Program-made: the position numbers and the translations under genes
The notes under the pieces: generated by a model
Told to the model about the DNA's origin: nothing
Database searches by the model: none
The model's input: the letters and a program-made list of their open reading frames with translations, nothing else
Assembly: GCF_001375595.1 (NCBI RefSeq)
Contig: NZ_CVJQ01000001.1
Span: 372,001-436,000 of the forward strand
Source of the DNA: Phenylobacterium immobile (ATCC 35973)
GTDB taxonomy: Bacteria > Pseudomonadota > Alphaproteobacteria > Caulobacterales > Caulobacteraceae
Direction: 5' to 3'
DNA length: 64,000 nt
Shown: positions 9,172-18,388 of the stretch, in pieces
Numbering within the stretch: position 1 is the stretch's first letter
Layout: every line of letters begins with the position of its first letter

Positions 9172-10071
9172 ATGAGCCTGATCGGCGAGACAAAACCTGC
9201 TGACGACCTGATCAAGGAAGGCACCGACGCCGGCTTCATGGCCGACGTGATCGAGGCCTCGAAGACCCAGCCGGTCATCGTCGATTTCTGGGCGCCCTGG
9301 TGCGGCCCCTGCCGCCAGCTGGGCCCATCCATCGAGAAGCACGTCCTGGCCGCCAAGGGTAAGGTCAAGCTGGTCAAGATCGATATCGACAAGCACCCGG
9401 CCTACGCCGGCCAGATGCGCGTGCAGTCGATCCCAGCGGTCTTCGCCTTCGCAGGCGGCAAGCCGGTGGATGGCTTCATGGGCGCCTTACCCGACAGCCA
9501 GGTGAAGGATTTCGTCGACCGCGTCGGCGCCCTCGGCGGCGACCCGGAGGCCGAGAGCCTGGACGCCATCCTGGCGCTGGCCGCTGAATCGCTGGAGCTG
9601 GGCGACCTCGGCGGTGCGGCTCAGGCCTATGCTGAGGTGCTGCAAGCCGACCCGGAAAACGTAAAGGCGCTGGGCGGTCTGGCCCGGGTCTATCTGGCCG
9701 GCGGCGACGCCGAGCGCGCCGGCGAAATCGCCGCCATGGCCCCCGCCGACGCCAAGAACGCCGACCTGGACAGCGTGCGCGCCGCCTTGGCGTTGGCCGC
9801 CGAAGCGCCGTCCGAGACGGCGGAGTTCGAGCAGCGGCTGGCCAAGGACGAGGGCGACCACGAGGCACGGTTCGAACTGGCCAAGGCCCTGGCCGGGACC
9901 GGCCGGCTGGATGAGGCCGTGGACCAGCTGATCACCATCATCGAACGCGATCGCGCCTGGAACGACGAGGCCGCGCGCAAGCAGCTGCTGACCGTGTTCG
10001 AGGCCGCCGGCCTGATGTCGGAGACCGCCAAGCGCGGCCGCCGTCGGCTTTCGGCCGCCCTCTTCGCTTAA
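9172..10071 (+). CDS. cnoX: CnoX-type thioredoxin with TPR-like C-terminus
   Basis: A 299-residue protein with a thioredoxin domain (about residues 20-120) and an Ala-rich tetratricopeptide-like half. The active site WCGPC is at residues 43-47. E. coli CnoX (YbbN) lacks the first Cys, whereas a Caulobacter CnoX is known to be an active thioredoxin, so this intact CxxC fits the alphaproteobacterial form. CnoX is a holdase that protects proteins from overoxidation and passes them to GroEL and DnaK. It is followed 13 bases later by a Lon-N-domain protein, another quality-control gene. Confidence 0.88.
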   Translation: MSLIGETKPADDLIKEGTDAGFMADVIEASKTQPVIVDFWAPWCGPCRQLGPSIEKHVLAAKGKVKLVKIDIDKHPAYAGQMRVQSIPAVFAFAGGKPVDGFMGALPDSQVKDFVDRVGALGGDPEAESLDAILALAAESLELGDLGGAAQAYAEVLQADPENVKALGGLARVYLAGGDAERAGEIAAMAPADAKNADLDSVRAALALAAEAPSETAEFEQRLAKDEGDHEARFELAKALAGTGRLDEAVDQLITIIERDRAWNDEAARKQLLTVFEAAGLMSETAKRGRRRLSAALFA

Positions 10072-10084
10072 GGATCACGCCGGA

Positions 10085-10747
10085 ATGCCGGGCTATCTGC
10101 ACGCCGCCGACCTTCCGCAACTGATCCCGGTCTTTCCGCTGGACGGCGCGCTGCTGCTGCCCGGCGGCGAGTTGCCGTTGCAGATCTTCGAGCCGCGCTA
10201 TCTCAACATGATCGACGATGTCATGGCCGGGGAGCGGGTGATCGGCATGATCCAGACGCGGGCCGGCGGCACGCGGTCGCAGCCTCGGCTAGCGGCCGTG
10301 GGATGCCTGGGGCGGGTGACCAACTACGCAGAGACCTCCGACGGCCGTTACCTGATCACTCTGACCGGCGTCTGCCGTTTCGAGGCGGGCGACGAACTTG
10401 TCCTGCAAACCCCTTACCGCCAGGTCCGCGCGAAGTACGATCGGTTCGCGGGTGACCTGAACCGCGAGGGCGAAGCCGCCGCCAGCGAAGACGCCCGCCA
10501 GCGGTTCGCCAAGGCGCTGAAGCGCTACCTCAACGCCCGCGAGCTCGACATCGACTGGGAGACGGCCAACAGCGCGCCGCTGGAGGCCTTGGTCAACAGC
10601 CTGGCCATGGGCCTGCCCTTCGAGCCGGCCGAGAAGCAAGCGCTGTTGGAAGCCGATGGCCTGGAGGGGCGTTTCGACACCCTGACCGCGCTGTTGGAAA
10701 TCGACGCCCTGGAAGAGGGCGATGACGAGGGCCACGGCTTGCAGTAG
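10085..10747 (+). CDS. Lon N-terminal (LonN) domain protein
   Basis: A 220-residue stand-alone substrate-binding domain of Lon protease. The segments IPVFPLDGALLLPGGELPLQ and IFEPRYLNMIDDVM are the typical start of the domain, and no AAA+ or protease domain follows. Stand-alone LonN proteins are common in alphaproteobacteria next to a thioredoxin and a Trm112-like gene, as here. They are thought to bind protein substrates; the role is unproved. Confidence 0.92.
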   Translation: MPGYLHAADLPQLIPVFPLDGALLLPGGELPLQIFEPRYLNMIDDVMAGERVIGMIQTRAGGTRSQPRLAAVGCLGRVTNYAETSDGRYLITLTGVCRFEAGDELVLQTPYRQVRAKYDRFAGDLNREGEAAASEDARQRFAKALKRYLNARELDIDWETANSAPLEALVNSLAMGLPFEPAEKQALLEADGLEGRFDTLTALLEIDALEEGDDEGHGLQ

Positions 10748-10756
10748 ATCGGCTGG

Positions 10757-10963
10757 ATGACCGATCAACCCGCCACCCCTATCGTCGAGATCGACCCGCG
10801 CCTTCTGGAGGTGCTGGTCTGCCCGGTGACGCACGGCAAACTCGACTATGACCGCGACCGCAGCGAACTGGTGAGCCAGGGCGCGCGGCTGGCCTTCCCG
10901 ATCCGCGACGGCGTACCGATCATGCTGCCGGATGAAGCCCGCAGCCTCGACGACGGCGAATAG
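10757..10963 (+). CDS. Trm112-family protein
   Basis: A 68-residue protein with the Trm112/YcaR signature: [17 protein letters not shown] near residues 14-30 and [18 protein letters not shown] near 46-63. Only the Cys of VCPVT remains of the zinc ligands known in eukaryotic Trm112, which is usual in bacteria. Eukaryotic members activate methyltransferases; the bacterial partner is unknown. It starts 9 bases after the LonN gene. Confidence 0.9.
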   Translation: MTDQPATPIVEIDPRLLEVLVCPVTHGKLDYDRDRSELVSQGARLAFPIRDGVPIMLPDEARSLDDGE

Positions 10964-10964
10964 G

Positions 10965-11453
10965 GTGGCGAAGACCCCCTCGCGAACCGGGAGAACCGGG
11001 TTCGCAGGCCTCAGCCCGCTCATGCTGCTAGCCATCCTGGTCGGGTTGACGTTCCTGATGCTCGCCGGCGCCCAGACCCTGCGGCACGCCCGCGACCTAC
11101 GGATGGCTGAGGCCGCCGCCTGGGACATCAACGGGCCGCCCTGCCCGATGCTGGACGCCACGGCCTTCGCAGCCAAGGGCTACAACTTGAAATTCCGCCA
11201 CTCGTACGTTGGCACGGAGTTCGCCCGCGCCAGCGGTCATGTGAGCTGCAAGGAAGTCGGCGCCGAGGGCGGGCGGTCGATGAACAAATTTGTCTACGTC
11301 TGCCAGTTCAACAGCCCGATCGGGCTGACCGTCACGCGTGGCGGCAAGACGACCTCCTACGACCTGGGCGCTGGCCAGCCGGCCAGCATCACGATCCGCG
11401 AAGACCGGGCCGCACCGCGCTGCGTGACGGCGGCCGGCGTCAAGATCAACTAA
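10965..11453 (+). CDS. Hypothetical single-pass membrane protein
   Basis: A 162-residue protein from the GTG at 10965, directly after the trm112 stop; an ATG at 10932 in the same frame would overlap trm112 by 32 bases. A membrane segment (LSPLMLLAILVGLTFLMLAG) near residues 15-35 is followed by a periplasmic domain of about 120 residues. That domain has four Cys (GPPCPM, VSCKEV, YVCQFN, PRCVTA) that could form disulfides. The family is not recognised. It ends in a 4-base convergent overlap with the ubiH-like gene. Confidence 0.7.
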   Translation: MAKTPSRTGRTGFAGLSPLMLLAILVGLTFLMLAGAQTLRHARDLRMAEAAAWDINGPPCPMLDATAFAAKGYNLKFRHSYVGTEFARASGHVSCKEVGAEGGRSMNKFVYVCQFNSPIGLTVTRGGKTTSYDLGAGQPASITIREDRAAPRCVTAAGVKIN

Positions 11454-12703
11454 AGCGGTTCGCCCCGCAGCAAGCGAGGCAGGTCGCCGGTCGCACCGCC
11501 GGCTTCCCGCATGAAAAACCGCCGGGCCGGGCCAATGCGGTTGACCATCGCCATGCCGAGCCCGCGCGCCAGGCGCAGCGGAGCGATATCATTGGAGAAG
11601 AGCCGTACGAAGGCGTCCGTGCCGGCCGCAAGCGCCGCGGTGTCAAACCGGCGCCAAGCGGCGTAGCGTTCCAGCACCACTGGCGAGCCCAGGTCTTCGC
11701 CCAGGCGCGCGGCGTCGACGAGGGTTTCCGCCAGCGCCGCGGCGGCCTTCAGGCCGAGGTTCAAACCCTGGCCGGCGATCGGATGGATGGCGTGGGCGGC
11801 GTCGCCCAGCAGGGCCATGCGCGGCGCCACGAAGGTTTCTGTCAGCTGCAGGTCGAGCGGATAGGTGAAGACTTCGCCCTCCAGGGTCGCCTCGCCAAGG
11901 GCGTCGCCGAACCGACGCTGCAGGTGGGCGTGGAAGACTTCAGGACGGGCGTCTTTGAGCGCCGCCGCCCGCGCGTTCGTCTCGGTCCAGACCAGGCTCG
12001 CGCGATGGTCGGTGAGGGGCAGGATCGCGAAGGGCCCCTGGGGCAAGAAATGCTCGTGCGCAACGCCCTCATGCGGGCGAGCCAGCCGCACCGTGGCGAC
12101 GACGGCTGTCTGGCCGTAGCCCCAGCCAAGCGCTCGAACGTCGGACGCGCGACGGAGCGTCGAGACCTTGCCCTCCGCGCCGACGGCGAGCGGCGCGGAG
12201 AAGGTCCTACCGTCCTCCAGGGTCAGCGTCGCCGCGCGTGCGTCGAAGATCGCCTCCGCGACGCGGGCCGGCGCAATCACCGTGACGCCAGCGCGCTCCA
12301 GAGCCCTCCCGAGGGCGGCGCGGATGTGGCGGTTCTCCAACATATAGCCCAGCGGCTCGCCGTCGGAGCGGTCGGCGATCTCCTCGGCGTCGAAGCGCAG
12401 GTGGAAGTCATGCGGCGCCGGCGTGGCGGCGCCTGGCGCGGCCGCATCGGTGACGAGGATCTGCTCGATCCGCTGGGACAGGGGTTCAAGCGCATCGGCC
12501 ACGCCGAGAACCCGCCATTGCCGGAACGCGGCGTAGGCCACCGCCGAGGCGCGGCCGTCGAAAGCGGGCGCAACACGGGTCTCAAAGGCCGCCTGGTCGA
12601 TCAGGAGCGGCTTCAGGCCGGCCTGCGCCAGGGCCAGAGCCAGGGTCGCCCCGGCCATGCCGGCGCCGGCGATCAGGACGTCCGCGTCGAAGGCCTGCGC
12701 CAC
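11450..12703 (-). CDS. UbiH/UbiF-type FAD-dependent hydroxylase
   Basis: A 417-residue flavoprotein monooxygenase of ubiquinone biosynthesis, adding a ring hydroxyl. The N-terminal dinucleotide fold is VLIAGAGMAGATLALALAQAG, and the second FAD motif is LLGDAAHAIHPIAGQGLNLG near residue 290. The frame is open far upstream through fabI, but the GTG at 12703, nine bases after the fabI stop, gives the correct N-terminus and family length. Which ring position it attacks cannot be read from the sequence. Confidence 0.87.
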   Translation of the reverse strand: MAQAFDADVLIAGAGMAGATLALALAQAGLKPLLIDQAAFETRVAPAFDGRASAVAYAAFRQWRVLGVADALEPLSQRIEQILVTDAAAPGAATPAPHDFHLRFDAEEIADRSDGEPLGYMLENRHIRAALGRALERAGVTVIAPARVAEAIFDARAATLTLEDGRTFSAPLAVGAEGKVSTLRRASDVRALGWGYGQTAVVATVRLARPHEGVAHEHFLPQGPFAILPLTDHRASLVWTETNARAAALKDARPEVFHAHLQRRFGDALGEATLEGEVFTYPLDLQLTETFVAPRMALLGDAAHAIHPIAGQGLNLGLKAAAALAETLVDAARLGEDLGSPVVLERYAAWRRFDTAALAAGTDAFVRLFSNDIAPLRLARGLGMAMVNRIGPARRFFMREAGGATGDLPRLLRGEPL

Positions 12704-12711
12704 CCGGTATC

Positions 12712-13527
12712 TCAGCCTTCGCTGTCGGCGGCCAGGCCCATGATGTGGAAGCCCGCGTCCACGTGCGCCACTTCGCCGGTGGTTGAGCGGCCAAGATCCG
12801 ATAGCAGCCAAAGCGCGGCGCCGGCGACGCCCTCCATTGAGGTGTCTTCGCCCAGCGCCGACATGGCTCGGCCCTGGGCCAGCATGCCGCGCCCGCCGGA
12901 GATGCCGGCCAGCGACAAGGTGCGCATGGCGCCGGCGGAAATCGCATTCACCCGGATGCCGCGGGGTCCAAGATCGCGCGCGGCATATCGGACGGCCGAT
13001 TCCAGCGCCGCCTTGGCCACGCCCATAGTGTTGTAGTTGGGGATCGCCCGCTCGGCGCCCAGGTAGGTCAGCGTCAAGATCGACCCGCCGTTCGGCATCA
13101 TCGCCGCGGCGCGCCGGGCGCAATCGACGAAGCTGAACACCGAGATATCCATGGCCCGCAGGAAGCTCTCGCGGCTGGTATTGTCGACAAACGAGCCTTT
13201 GAGCTCGTCCTTGTTGGCGAAGGCGATCGAGTGGACGAAGAAGTCGATCTCGCCGCCGAAGGCCTCGCCCACAGCCGCGAAGGCCGCGTCCATCGAGGCT
13301 TCATCGGTCACGTCCACGGCCGCCAGTGTCTTGACGCCGATGCTCTCGGCGAGCGGGCCTACGCGCCGCTCCATGGCCGGCAGGTGCAGAAACGCCATCT
13401 CCGCGCCCTGCGCGGCCAACTGAGCGGCGATGCCCCAGGCGATCGACTGATGGTTCGCGACGCCGGTGACGACGCCGCGTTTGCCGCGCATCAGCTCGCC
13501 CTTGGGCATTTGATAGTCGTCGGCCAC
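12712..13527 (-). CDS. fabI: Enoyl-[acyl-carrier-protein] reductase FabI
   Basis: A 271-residue short-chain dehydrogenase that reduces trans-2-enoyl-ACP with NADH in the last step of each fatty-acid cycle. The nucleotide site is VTGVANHQSIAWGIA near residues 19-33. The catalytic Tyr-Lys pair lies in NYNTMGVAKAALES. The chosen GTG at 13527 is preceded by GGAG at 12 bases; a TTG 20 codons upstream is less likely. It follows fabB and fabA, forming an anaerobic-type fatty-acid locus. Confidence 0.94.
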   Translation of the reverse strand: MADDYQMPKGELMRGKRGVVTGVANHQSIAWGIAAQLAAQGAEMAFLHLPAMERRVGPLAESIGVKTLAAVDVTDEASMDAAFAAVGEAFGGEIDFFVHSIAFANKDELKGSFVDNTSRESFLRAMDISVFSFVDCARRAAAMMPNGGSILTLTYLGAERAIPNYNTMGVAKAALESAVRYAARDLGPRGIRVNAISAGAMRTLSLAGISGGRGMLAQGRAMSALGEDTSMEGVAGAALWLLSDLGRSTTGEVAHVDAGFHIMGLAADSEG

Positions 13528-13609
13528 GGACGGCGTCTCCTCGGATTCAGATGGGGAGGTTGTGGCCGCCGGTTGCGCCGATGGCAAGACTCGGCCCGCG
13601 CGCGCTCCG

Positions 13610-14821
13610 TCAGACCTTCGACATCACCAGGCAGCCGTTGGTGCCGCCGAAGCCGAAGCTGTTGGACATCACCGTCTCCATCGATCCATCGAAGCGCTGG
13701 CGCAGGATCGGCAAGCCTTCGAATTGCGGGTCGAGGTTCTCGATGTGGGCGCTCATGGCGGCGAAGTCGTTGTTGAGCATCAGGAGGCTGTAGATCGCCT
13801 CCTGTGCGCCGGCCGCGCCGAGGCTGTGGCCGGTCAGCGACTTGGTCGACGAGATCATCGGGGCTGTGTCGCCGAAGACTTTGCGAACCGCGCCCATCTC
13901 GCGCTCGTCGCCCACCGGGGTCGAGGTGCCGTGCGGGTTCAGATAGTCGATCTTGCGGCCGCCGGCCTGGTCCCAGGCGATGCGCATGGCCCGCTCGGCG
14001 CCTTCGCCGGAGGGCGCGACCATGTCGTGACCGTCGGAATTGGCGGCATAGCCCACGATCTCGCCGTAGATCTTCGCGCCGCGCGCCTTGGCGCGTTCGA
14101 ACTCTTCCAGCACGACGATGCCCGCGCCGCCGGAGATGACGAAGCCGTCGCGGTCCTTGTCATAGGCGCGGCTGGCCACGGCCGGCCGGTCGTTGAAGTT
14201 GGAGGACATGGCGCCCATGGCGTCGAACAGGTTCGACAAGGTCCAGTCGAGCTCTTCACAACCACCGGCGAACATCACGTCCTGCTTGCCGAATTGGATC
14301 TGTTCGGCGGCCGCGCCCATGCAGTGCAGGCCGGTCGTGCAGGCCGAGGCGATGGAATAGTTGACGCCGCGGATTTCAAACCAGGTCGACAACACCGCTG
14401 ACGGGCCTGACGACATCGCCTTGGGCACGGCGAACGGGCCAATGCGTTTCGGGCCTTTGGTCAGGGTGGTCTCGGCGGCCTGGACGATAACAGAGGTCGA
14501 AGGACCGCCCGCGCCGACGATCAGGCCGGTGCGGTCGTTGCTGATGTCGCTGGCTTCAAGACCAGCATCAGCGATCGCCTGCTCCATAGCCACGTGGGCG
14601 TAGGCGAGGCCCGGCGACAAGAAGCGGGCGGCGCGCCGGTCGACCAGACTTTCCCAGTCGATGATCGGCGGCGCGTGGACTTGGCAGCGGAAGCCCAGCT
14701 CCGTGTACTTTGGCGCGGCGACGACGCCGGAACGCGCCTCACGCAGCGAGGCCAGGACCTCTTCTGTGTTGTTGCCGATGGATGAGACAACGCCCATCCC
14801 GGTGACGACCACGCGGCGCAT
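13610..14821 (-). CDS. fabB: 3-oxoacyl-[acyl-carrier-protein] synthase I FabB
   Basis: A 403-residue ketoacyl synthase. The nucleophile is Cys161 in SIASACTTGLH, and the His residues are in NPHGTSTPVGD and TGHSLGAAG, completing the Cys-His-His triad. FabB elongates the unsaturated intermediate made by FabA, so the adjacent fabA makes the FabB rather than FabF assignment firm. It begins 32 bases after the fabA stop, reading leftward with it. Confidence 0.95.
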   Translation of the reverse strand: MRRVVVTGMGVVSSIGNNTEEVLASLREARSGVVAAPKYTELGFRCQVHAPPIIDWESLVDRRAARFLSPGLAYAHVAMEQAIADAGLEASDISNDRTGLIVGAGGPSTSVIVQAAETTLTKGPKRIGPFAVPKAMSSGPSAVLSTWFEIRGVNYSIASACTTGLHCMGAAAEQIQFGKQDVMFAGGCEELDWTLSNLFDAMGAMSSNFNDRPAVASRAYDKDRDGFVISGGAGIVVLEEFERAKARGAKIYGEIVGYAANSDGHDMVAPSGEGAERAMRIAWDQAGGRKIDYLNPHGTSTPVGDEREMGAVRKVFGDTAPMISSTKSLTGHSLGAAGAQEAIYSLLMLNNDFAAMSAHIENLDPQFEGLPILRQRFDGSMETVMSNSFGFGGTNGCLVMSKV

Positions 14822-14853
14822 CGGTGAGCCCTCCGAGCCTTCGTTTCGAAACT

Positions 14854-15381
14854 TCAGACCAGATCTTCCGCGGCGAACAAGCCGACGCGGAGATCCTTAG
14901 CTTCATAGATGGGCTTGCCGTCGGCCAAAAGAACCCCATCGCCGACGCCCATGACCAGCTTGCGCATGATCACGCGCTTCAAGTCGATCTTATAAACCAG
15001 CTTTGTGACAGCCGGCGTGACCTGCCCCGTGAACTTGACTTCGCCGACGCCCAGAGCGCGGCCGCGGCCCGGCGCGCCTGACCAACCTAGAAAGAAGCCG
15101 ACCAGTTGCCACATCGCATCCAGGCCCAGGCAGCCCGGCATCACTGGGTCGCCAATGAAGTGGCAGGCGAAGAACCAGAGATCCGGGGAGATATCGAGTT
15201 CGGCCTCGACATGGCCCTTGCCGGCCGAGCCGCCATCGGCGGTGATCTGGGTGATCCGGTCGAACATCAGCATCGGCGGCGCCGGCAGCTGGGCGTTGCC
15301 GGGGCCGAACATCTCGCCGCGCCCGCAGGCGAGCAGGGCTTCCAGATCGTAGCTGGACGGGCGGACAATGGTGTCAGTCAT
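14854..15381 (-). CDS. fabA: 3-hydroxydecanoyl-[ACP] dehydratase/isomerase FabA
   Basis: A 175-residue hot-dog-fold enzyme that dehydrates 3-hydroxydecanoyl-ACP and isomerises trans-2 to cis-3, the branch point to unsaturated fatty acids. The active site is His74 in [14 protein letters not shown] and Asp88 in LGLDAMWQL. It is first in the leftward fabA-fabB-fabI cluster. No FabR or FadR site was recognised upstream. Confidence 0.96.
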   Translation of the reverse strand: MTDTIVRPSSYDLEALLACGRGEMFGPGNAQLPAPPMLMFDRITQITADGGSAGKGHVEAELDISPDLWFFACHFIGDPVMPGCLGLDAMWQLVGFFLGWSGAPGRGRALGVGEVKFTGQVTPAVTKLVYKIDLKRVIMRKLVMGVGDGVLLADGKPIYEAKDLRVGLFAAEDLV

Positions 15382-15443
15382 GGGGCTTTGCGGAGCCTCC
15401 GGAAATTGAGGGCCAAGGCCCTATCACGTTGCGCGAGGCTGGC

Positions 15444-16004
15444 TCAACGGCATTGCGGTCGGTCCGAGACGCCCCAGAACAGCCTTTCGGGCGCCCAGCC
15501 GCGCACGCCGGCGACCTTCACGCGGCACCAGCCGGCCTCGCAGCGGTCGAGATCGGCGATGGCGCGCCTGGCCAGATAGGCGTTCGGCGTGGAGCTGGTC
15601 TTGGGTTTGCCGAGCAGCGGGATCGGCGCCGGCGACATGTTCATGACCGCGCGCCGACCGTCTGTCGTGCGCCGGTGGATCCAGGCGAGGTTGCCTTGCG
15701 GGTCACAGACCCGACGCCACTCGACGGTCTCGGCCACCACCTGAACCGGCAGGCCTTTGGCGCGGTAGACCCACACAAGGCGGTGATCATCACCTGGACC
15801 GGCGCGCGCGTTCACCCGGTCGAACTTCAGGACAACATAGCGCGGCACAGCGAGGCCCGACGGCGTCTCGCGCTTCGCAGCCGCGCTTATGCCGACGCCT
15901 GCGAGGCACACCGCCACGGCAAGCAGCGTTCTGCGCGCGGCGCGCAAGAGATGGCTCGCATCGCCTTGGCCGTGCCCTGTGGCTTTGCTAGAGGTTCTGA
16001 ACAT
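15444..16004 (-). CDS. Exported bacterial SH3-domain protein
   Basis: From the ATG at 16004 this is 186 residues. A basic N-terminus and a hydrophobic stretch (LLAVAVCLAGVGISAAA) act as signal peptide or anchor. The rest matches SH3-like domains that bind cell-wall or protein ligands: VNARAGPGDDHRLVWVY and WRRVCDPQGNLAWIHRRTT, then a second half with RCEAGWCRVKVAGVRGWAP. It is divergent from the hydroxyacid dehydrogenase gene with 62 bases between starts. Confidence 0.8.
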   Translation of the reverse strand: MFRTSSKATGHGQGDASHLLRAARRTLLAVAVCLAGVGISAAAKRETPSGLAVPRYVVLKFDRVNARAGPGDDHRLVWVYRAKGLPVQVVAETVEWRRVCDPQGNLAWIHRRTTDGRRAVMNMSPAPIPLLGKPKTSSTPNAYLARRAIADLDRCEAGWCRVKVAGVRGWAPERLFWGVSDRPQCR

Positions 16005-16066
16005 AGAAGAGCCGAAGCGGCGCAAAGGATCGCCCTTCACCTGATCCACCCTGTTTCATGTGGTAA

Positions 16067-17053
16067 ATGGCCGTCCGCAAGCCGAAAGTCATCGTCACCC
16101 GCAAACTCCCGGATCCTGTGGAGACGCGGATGCGCGAGCTGTTCGACACAGAGCTCAACCTGACGGACGCCGCCCGGAGCCAGACGGAGCTGGCGGAGGC
16201 CATAGGACGCGCCGAGGTCCTGGCCTGCACCATCACGGACCGCATCGATAGCGCCTTGCTGGAAAAGGCCGGCCCGCAGCTCAAGCTGATCGCGAATTTC
16301 GGCGCCGGCGTCGATCACATCGACGTGGAGGCCGCCACCAGCCGAGGCATCGCCGTGACCAATACGCCGGGCGTGCTGACCGAAGACACCGCCGACCTGA
16401 CCATGGCCCTGATCATGGCCGTGTCGCGACGCATCGTCGAAGGGGCGGACGTCGCCCGCGCCGGCGGGTTCAAGGGCTGGGCGCCGACCTGGATGCTGGG
16501 GCGCCGGATCACCGGCAAGCGTTTGGGCATTATCGGCATGGGCCGGATCGGCCAGGCCGTCGCTAAGCGCGCCAAGGCCTTCGGCCTGCAGATCCACTAC
16601 CATAACCGCCGCCCCGTCAGCCCGCGCATCGCCCAGGAACTGGACGCCACCTACTGGGACAGCCTGGACCAGATGCTGGCGCGGGTGGACATCGTCACGG
16701 TGCATTCGCCACACACGCCAGCGACCTACCACCTGCTGTCAGCCCGCCGCCTGAAGCTGCTGCAGCCACACGCCATCGTGGTGAACACCGCGCGCGGCGA
16801 GATCATCAACGAAGACGCGCTGGCGGAAATGTTGGCCTCTGGGGCCATCGCCGGCGCCGGGCTCGACGTCTTCGAGTTCGAGCCGCAGATCAATCCGAAG
16901 CTGCTCAGCCTGCGCAACGTGGTGGCCTTGCCGCACCTGGGCTCGGCCACGGTCGAGGGCCGCATCGCGATGGGCGAAAAGGTGATCATCAACATCCGCA
17001 CCTGGATGGACGGCCACCGCCCGCCCGACCGGGTGCTGCCGAGCATGCTCTAA
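16067..17053 (+). CDS. D-2-hydroxyacid dehydrogenase (glyoxylate/hydroxypyruvate reductase type)
   Basis: A 328-residue NAD(P)-dependent dehydrogenase. The cofactor loop is LGIIGMGRIGQAVA near 149-162. The catalytic Arg is in VVNTARGEIINED, and the catalytic His in LPHLGSATVEGR. The GxGRIG form and RR after the beta-alpha-beta unit fit glyoxylate reductases, but substrate cannot be fixed by sequence. It converges on moeB seven bases away. Confidence 0.9.
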   Translation: MAVRKPKVIVTRKLPDPVETRMRELFDTELNLTDAARSQTELAEAIGRAEVLACTITDRIDSALLEKAGPQLKLIANFGAGVDHIDVEAATSRGIAVTNTPGVLTEDTADLTMALIMAVSRRIVEGADVARAGGFKGWAPTWMLGRRITGKRLGIIGMGRIGQAVAKRAKAFGLQIHYHNRRPVSPRIAQELDATYWDSLDQMLARVDIVTVHSPHTPATYHLLSARRLKLLQPHAIVVNTARGEIINEDALAEMLASGAIAGAGLDVFEFEPQINPKLLSLRNVVALPHLGSATVEGRIAMGEKVIINIRTWMDGHRPPDRVLPSML

Positions 17054-17060
17054 CCCGTGA

Positions 17061-17798
17061 TCAGACCCCGCAAACCGGACAGGACGGGTCGGCGCCGACC
17101 TTGACCGTCCGAGACTGACCGCCGAGGCCGTCGTAGATCAGCAGGCGGCCGGTCAGCGGGTCGCCCGCGCCGGTGAGCAGCTTGATCGTCTCCAGCGCCA
17201 TTATCGAACCGATGACGCCGGCGAGCGCGCCGACCACGCCGACAGCGACGCAGGTTTCGGCGTCCGGCGGGATGTCGGGCGTCAAACAACGGTAACAAGG
17301 CCTTCCCGAGAACACGCCGACCTGCCCGGTCCAGCGGCCGATGGCGCCGGTGACCAGGGTCTTGCCATGGGCCACGCAGGCGTCGCTGACACAGAAGCGC
17401 GTGGCGAAGTCGTCGGTGCCGTCGAGCACTAGGTCGACGTCGGAGACGAGTTCTGCGGCGCTTGCCGCGTCGAACCGGCCCTTATAGCCGGCGACGAATA
17501 CGTGAGGGTTGAGGCCATGCAGCCGGTCCGCCGCGGCCTCGACCTTGGAACGGCCGACATCTTCATCGGCGAAGATCACCTGGCGCTGCAGGTTCGAGCG
17601 ATCAACCACATCAGGATCGGCCAGCATGATCGTGCCCACCCCGGCGGCGGCGAGATAGAGCGCGGCCGGGGCGCCCAGGCCGCCTGCGCCGACGATGAGG
17701 ACGCTTGCGGCCTTCAGCTTCTGCTGACCCGGACCGCCGACCTCTCGCAGCACCAGGTGGCGCGCATAGCGGTCGACTTCCTCGTCGGTGAAATCCAT
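17061..17798 (-). CDS. moeB: MoeB/ThiF-type adenylyltransferase
   Basis: A 245-residue E1-like enzyme that adenylates the C-terminal Gly of a sulfur-carrier protein (MoaD or ThiS). The ATP loop is [21 protein letters not shown]; the zinc ligands are in CYRC and CPVCGV. No rhodanese domain follows, so it is the short MoeB form. The ATG at 17798 replaces a longer frame that would run into the divergent hslV region. Confidence 0.88.
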   Translation of the reverse strand: MDFTDEEVDRYARHLVLREVGGPGQQKLKAASVLIVGAGGLGAPAALYLAAAGVGTIMLADPDVVDRSNLQRQVIFADEDVGRSKVEAAADRLHGLNPHVFVAGYKGRFDAASAAELVSDVDLVLDGTDDFATRFCVSDACVAHGKTLVTGAIGRWTGQVGVFSGRPCYRCLTPDIPPDAETCVAVGVVGALAGVIGSIMALETIKLLTGAGDPLTGRLLIYDGLGGQSRTVKVGADPSCPVCGV

Positions 17799-17839
17799 GC
17801 GTCTTGACCTCGCCACAGCCGCTGGCCACATCGCAGACC

Positions 17840-18388
17840 ATGGCTGACGCTGAAACCCTACCGTCCTGGCACGGCACCACCATCCTGGCTGTTCGCAAGG
17901 ACGGCCGCACAGTGATCGCCGGCGACGGTCAGGTGTCCATGGGCCAGACCATCGTCAAGGGCAACGCCCGCAAGGTCCGCACGCTGGCCGGCGGCAAGGT
18001 GATCGCGGGCTTCGCCGGGGCGACGGCCGACGCCTTCACCCTGATCGAGCGGCTGGAAGCCAAGCTGGAGCAGTATCCCGACCAGCTGGCGCGGGCCTGC
18101 GTGGATCTCGCCAAGGATTGGCGGACCGACCGCTATCTGCGCCGCCTGGAGGCCATGCTGCTGGTCGCCGATTCCACCGCCATCTACACCGTTACCGGTA
18201 TGGGCGACGTGCTGGAGCCGACCCACGCCGTGGCCGCCATCGGCTCGGGCGGCAACTACGCCTTGGCCGCGGCCCGCGCCCTGATGGACACCGACTTCGG
18301 CGCCGAGGACATCGCGCGGCGCGCCATGGGGATCGCGGCGGAAATCTGCGTCTACACCAACGGGAGCCTGACCGTTGAGACGCTCTAG
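17840..18388 (+). CDS. hslV: ATP-dependent protease subunit HslV
   Basis: A 182-residue proteasome-like peptidase. A pro-sequence of 12 residues ends in HG, and the nucleophile is Thr13 in [12 protein letters not shown], with GDGQVSMG following. It forms a double ring that pairs with HslU. The longer frame from 17804 is not used because it would move the Thr away from the expected N-terminus. The usual partner hslU is not adjacent: a signal-peptide protein gene lies between. Confidence 0.95.
   Translation: MADAETLPSWHGTTILAVRKDGRTVIAGDGQVSMGQTIVKGNARKVRTLAGGKVIAGFAGATADAFTLIERLEAKLEQYPDQLARACVDLAKDWRTDRYLRRLEAMLLVADSTAIYTVTGMGDVLEPTHAVAAIGSGGNYALAAARALMDTDFGAEDIARRAMGIAAEICVYTNGSLTVETL

Noticed and set aside
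16052..16067. parS-like sequence TGTTTCATGTGGTAAA
   Set aside because: Only 12 of 16 positions match parS and the palindrome is broken; it lies where the promoter of the hydroxyacid dehydrogenase would be.
17810..17839. Possible sigma-32 promoter before hslV (CTTGACC near 17813)
   Set aside because: The -10 candidate GCCACATC fits poorly and would leave almost no leader.
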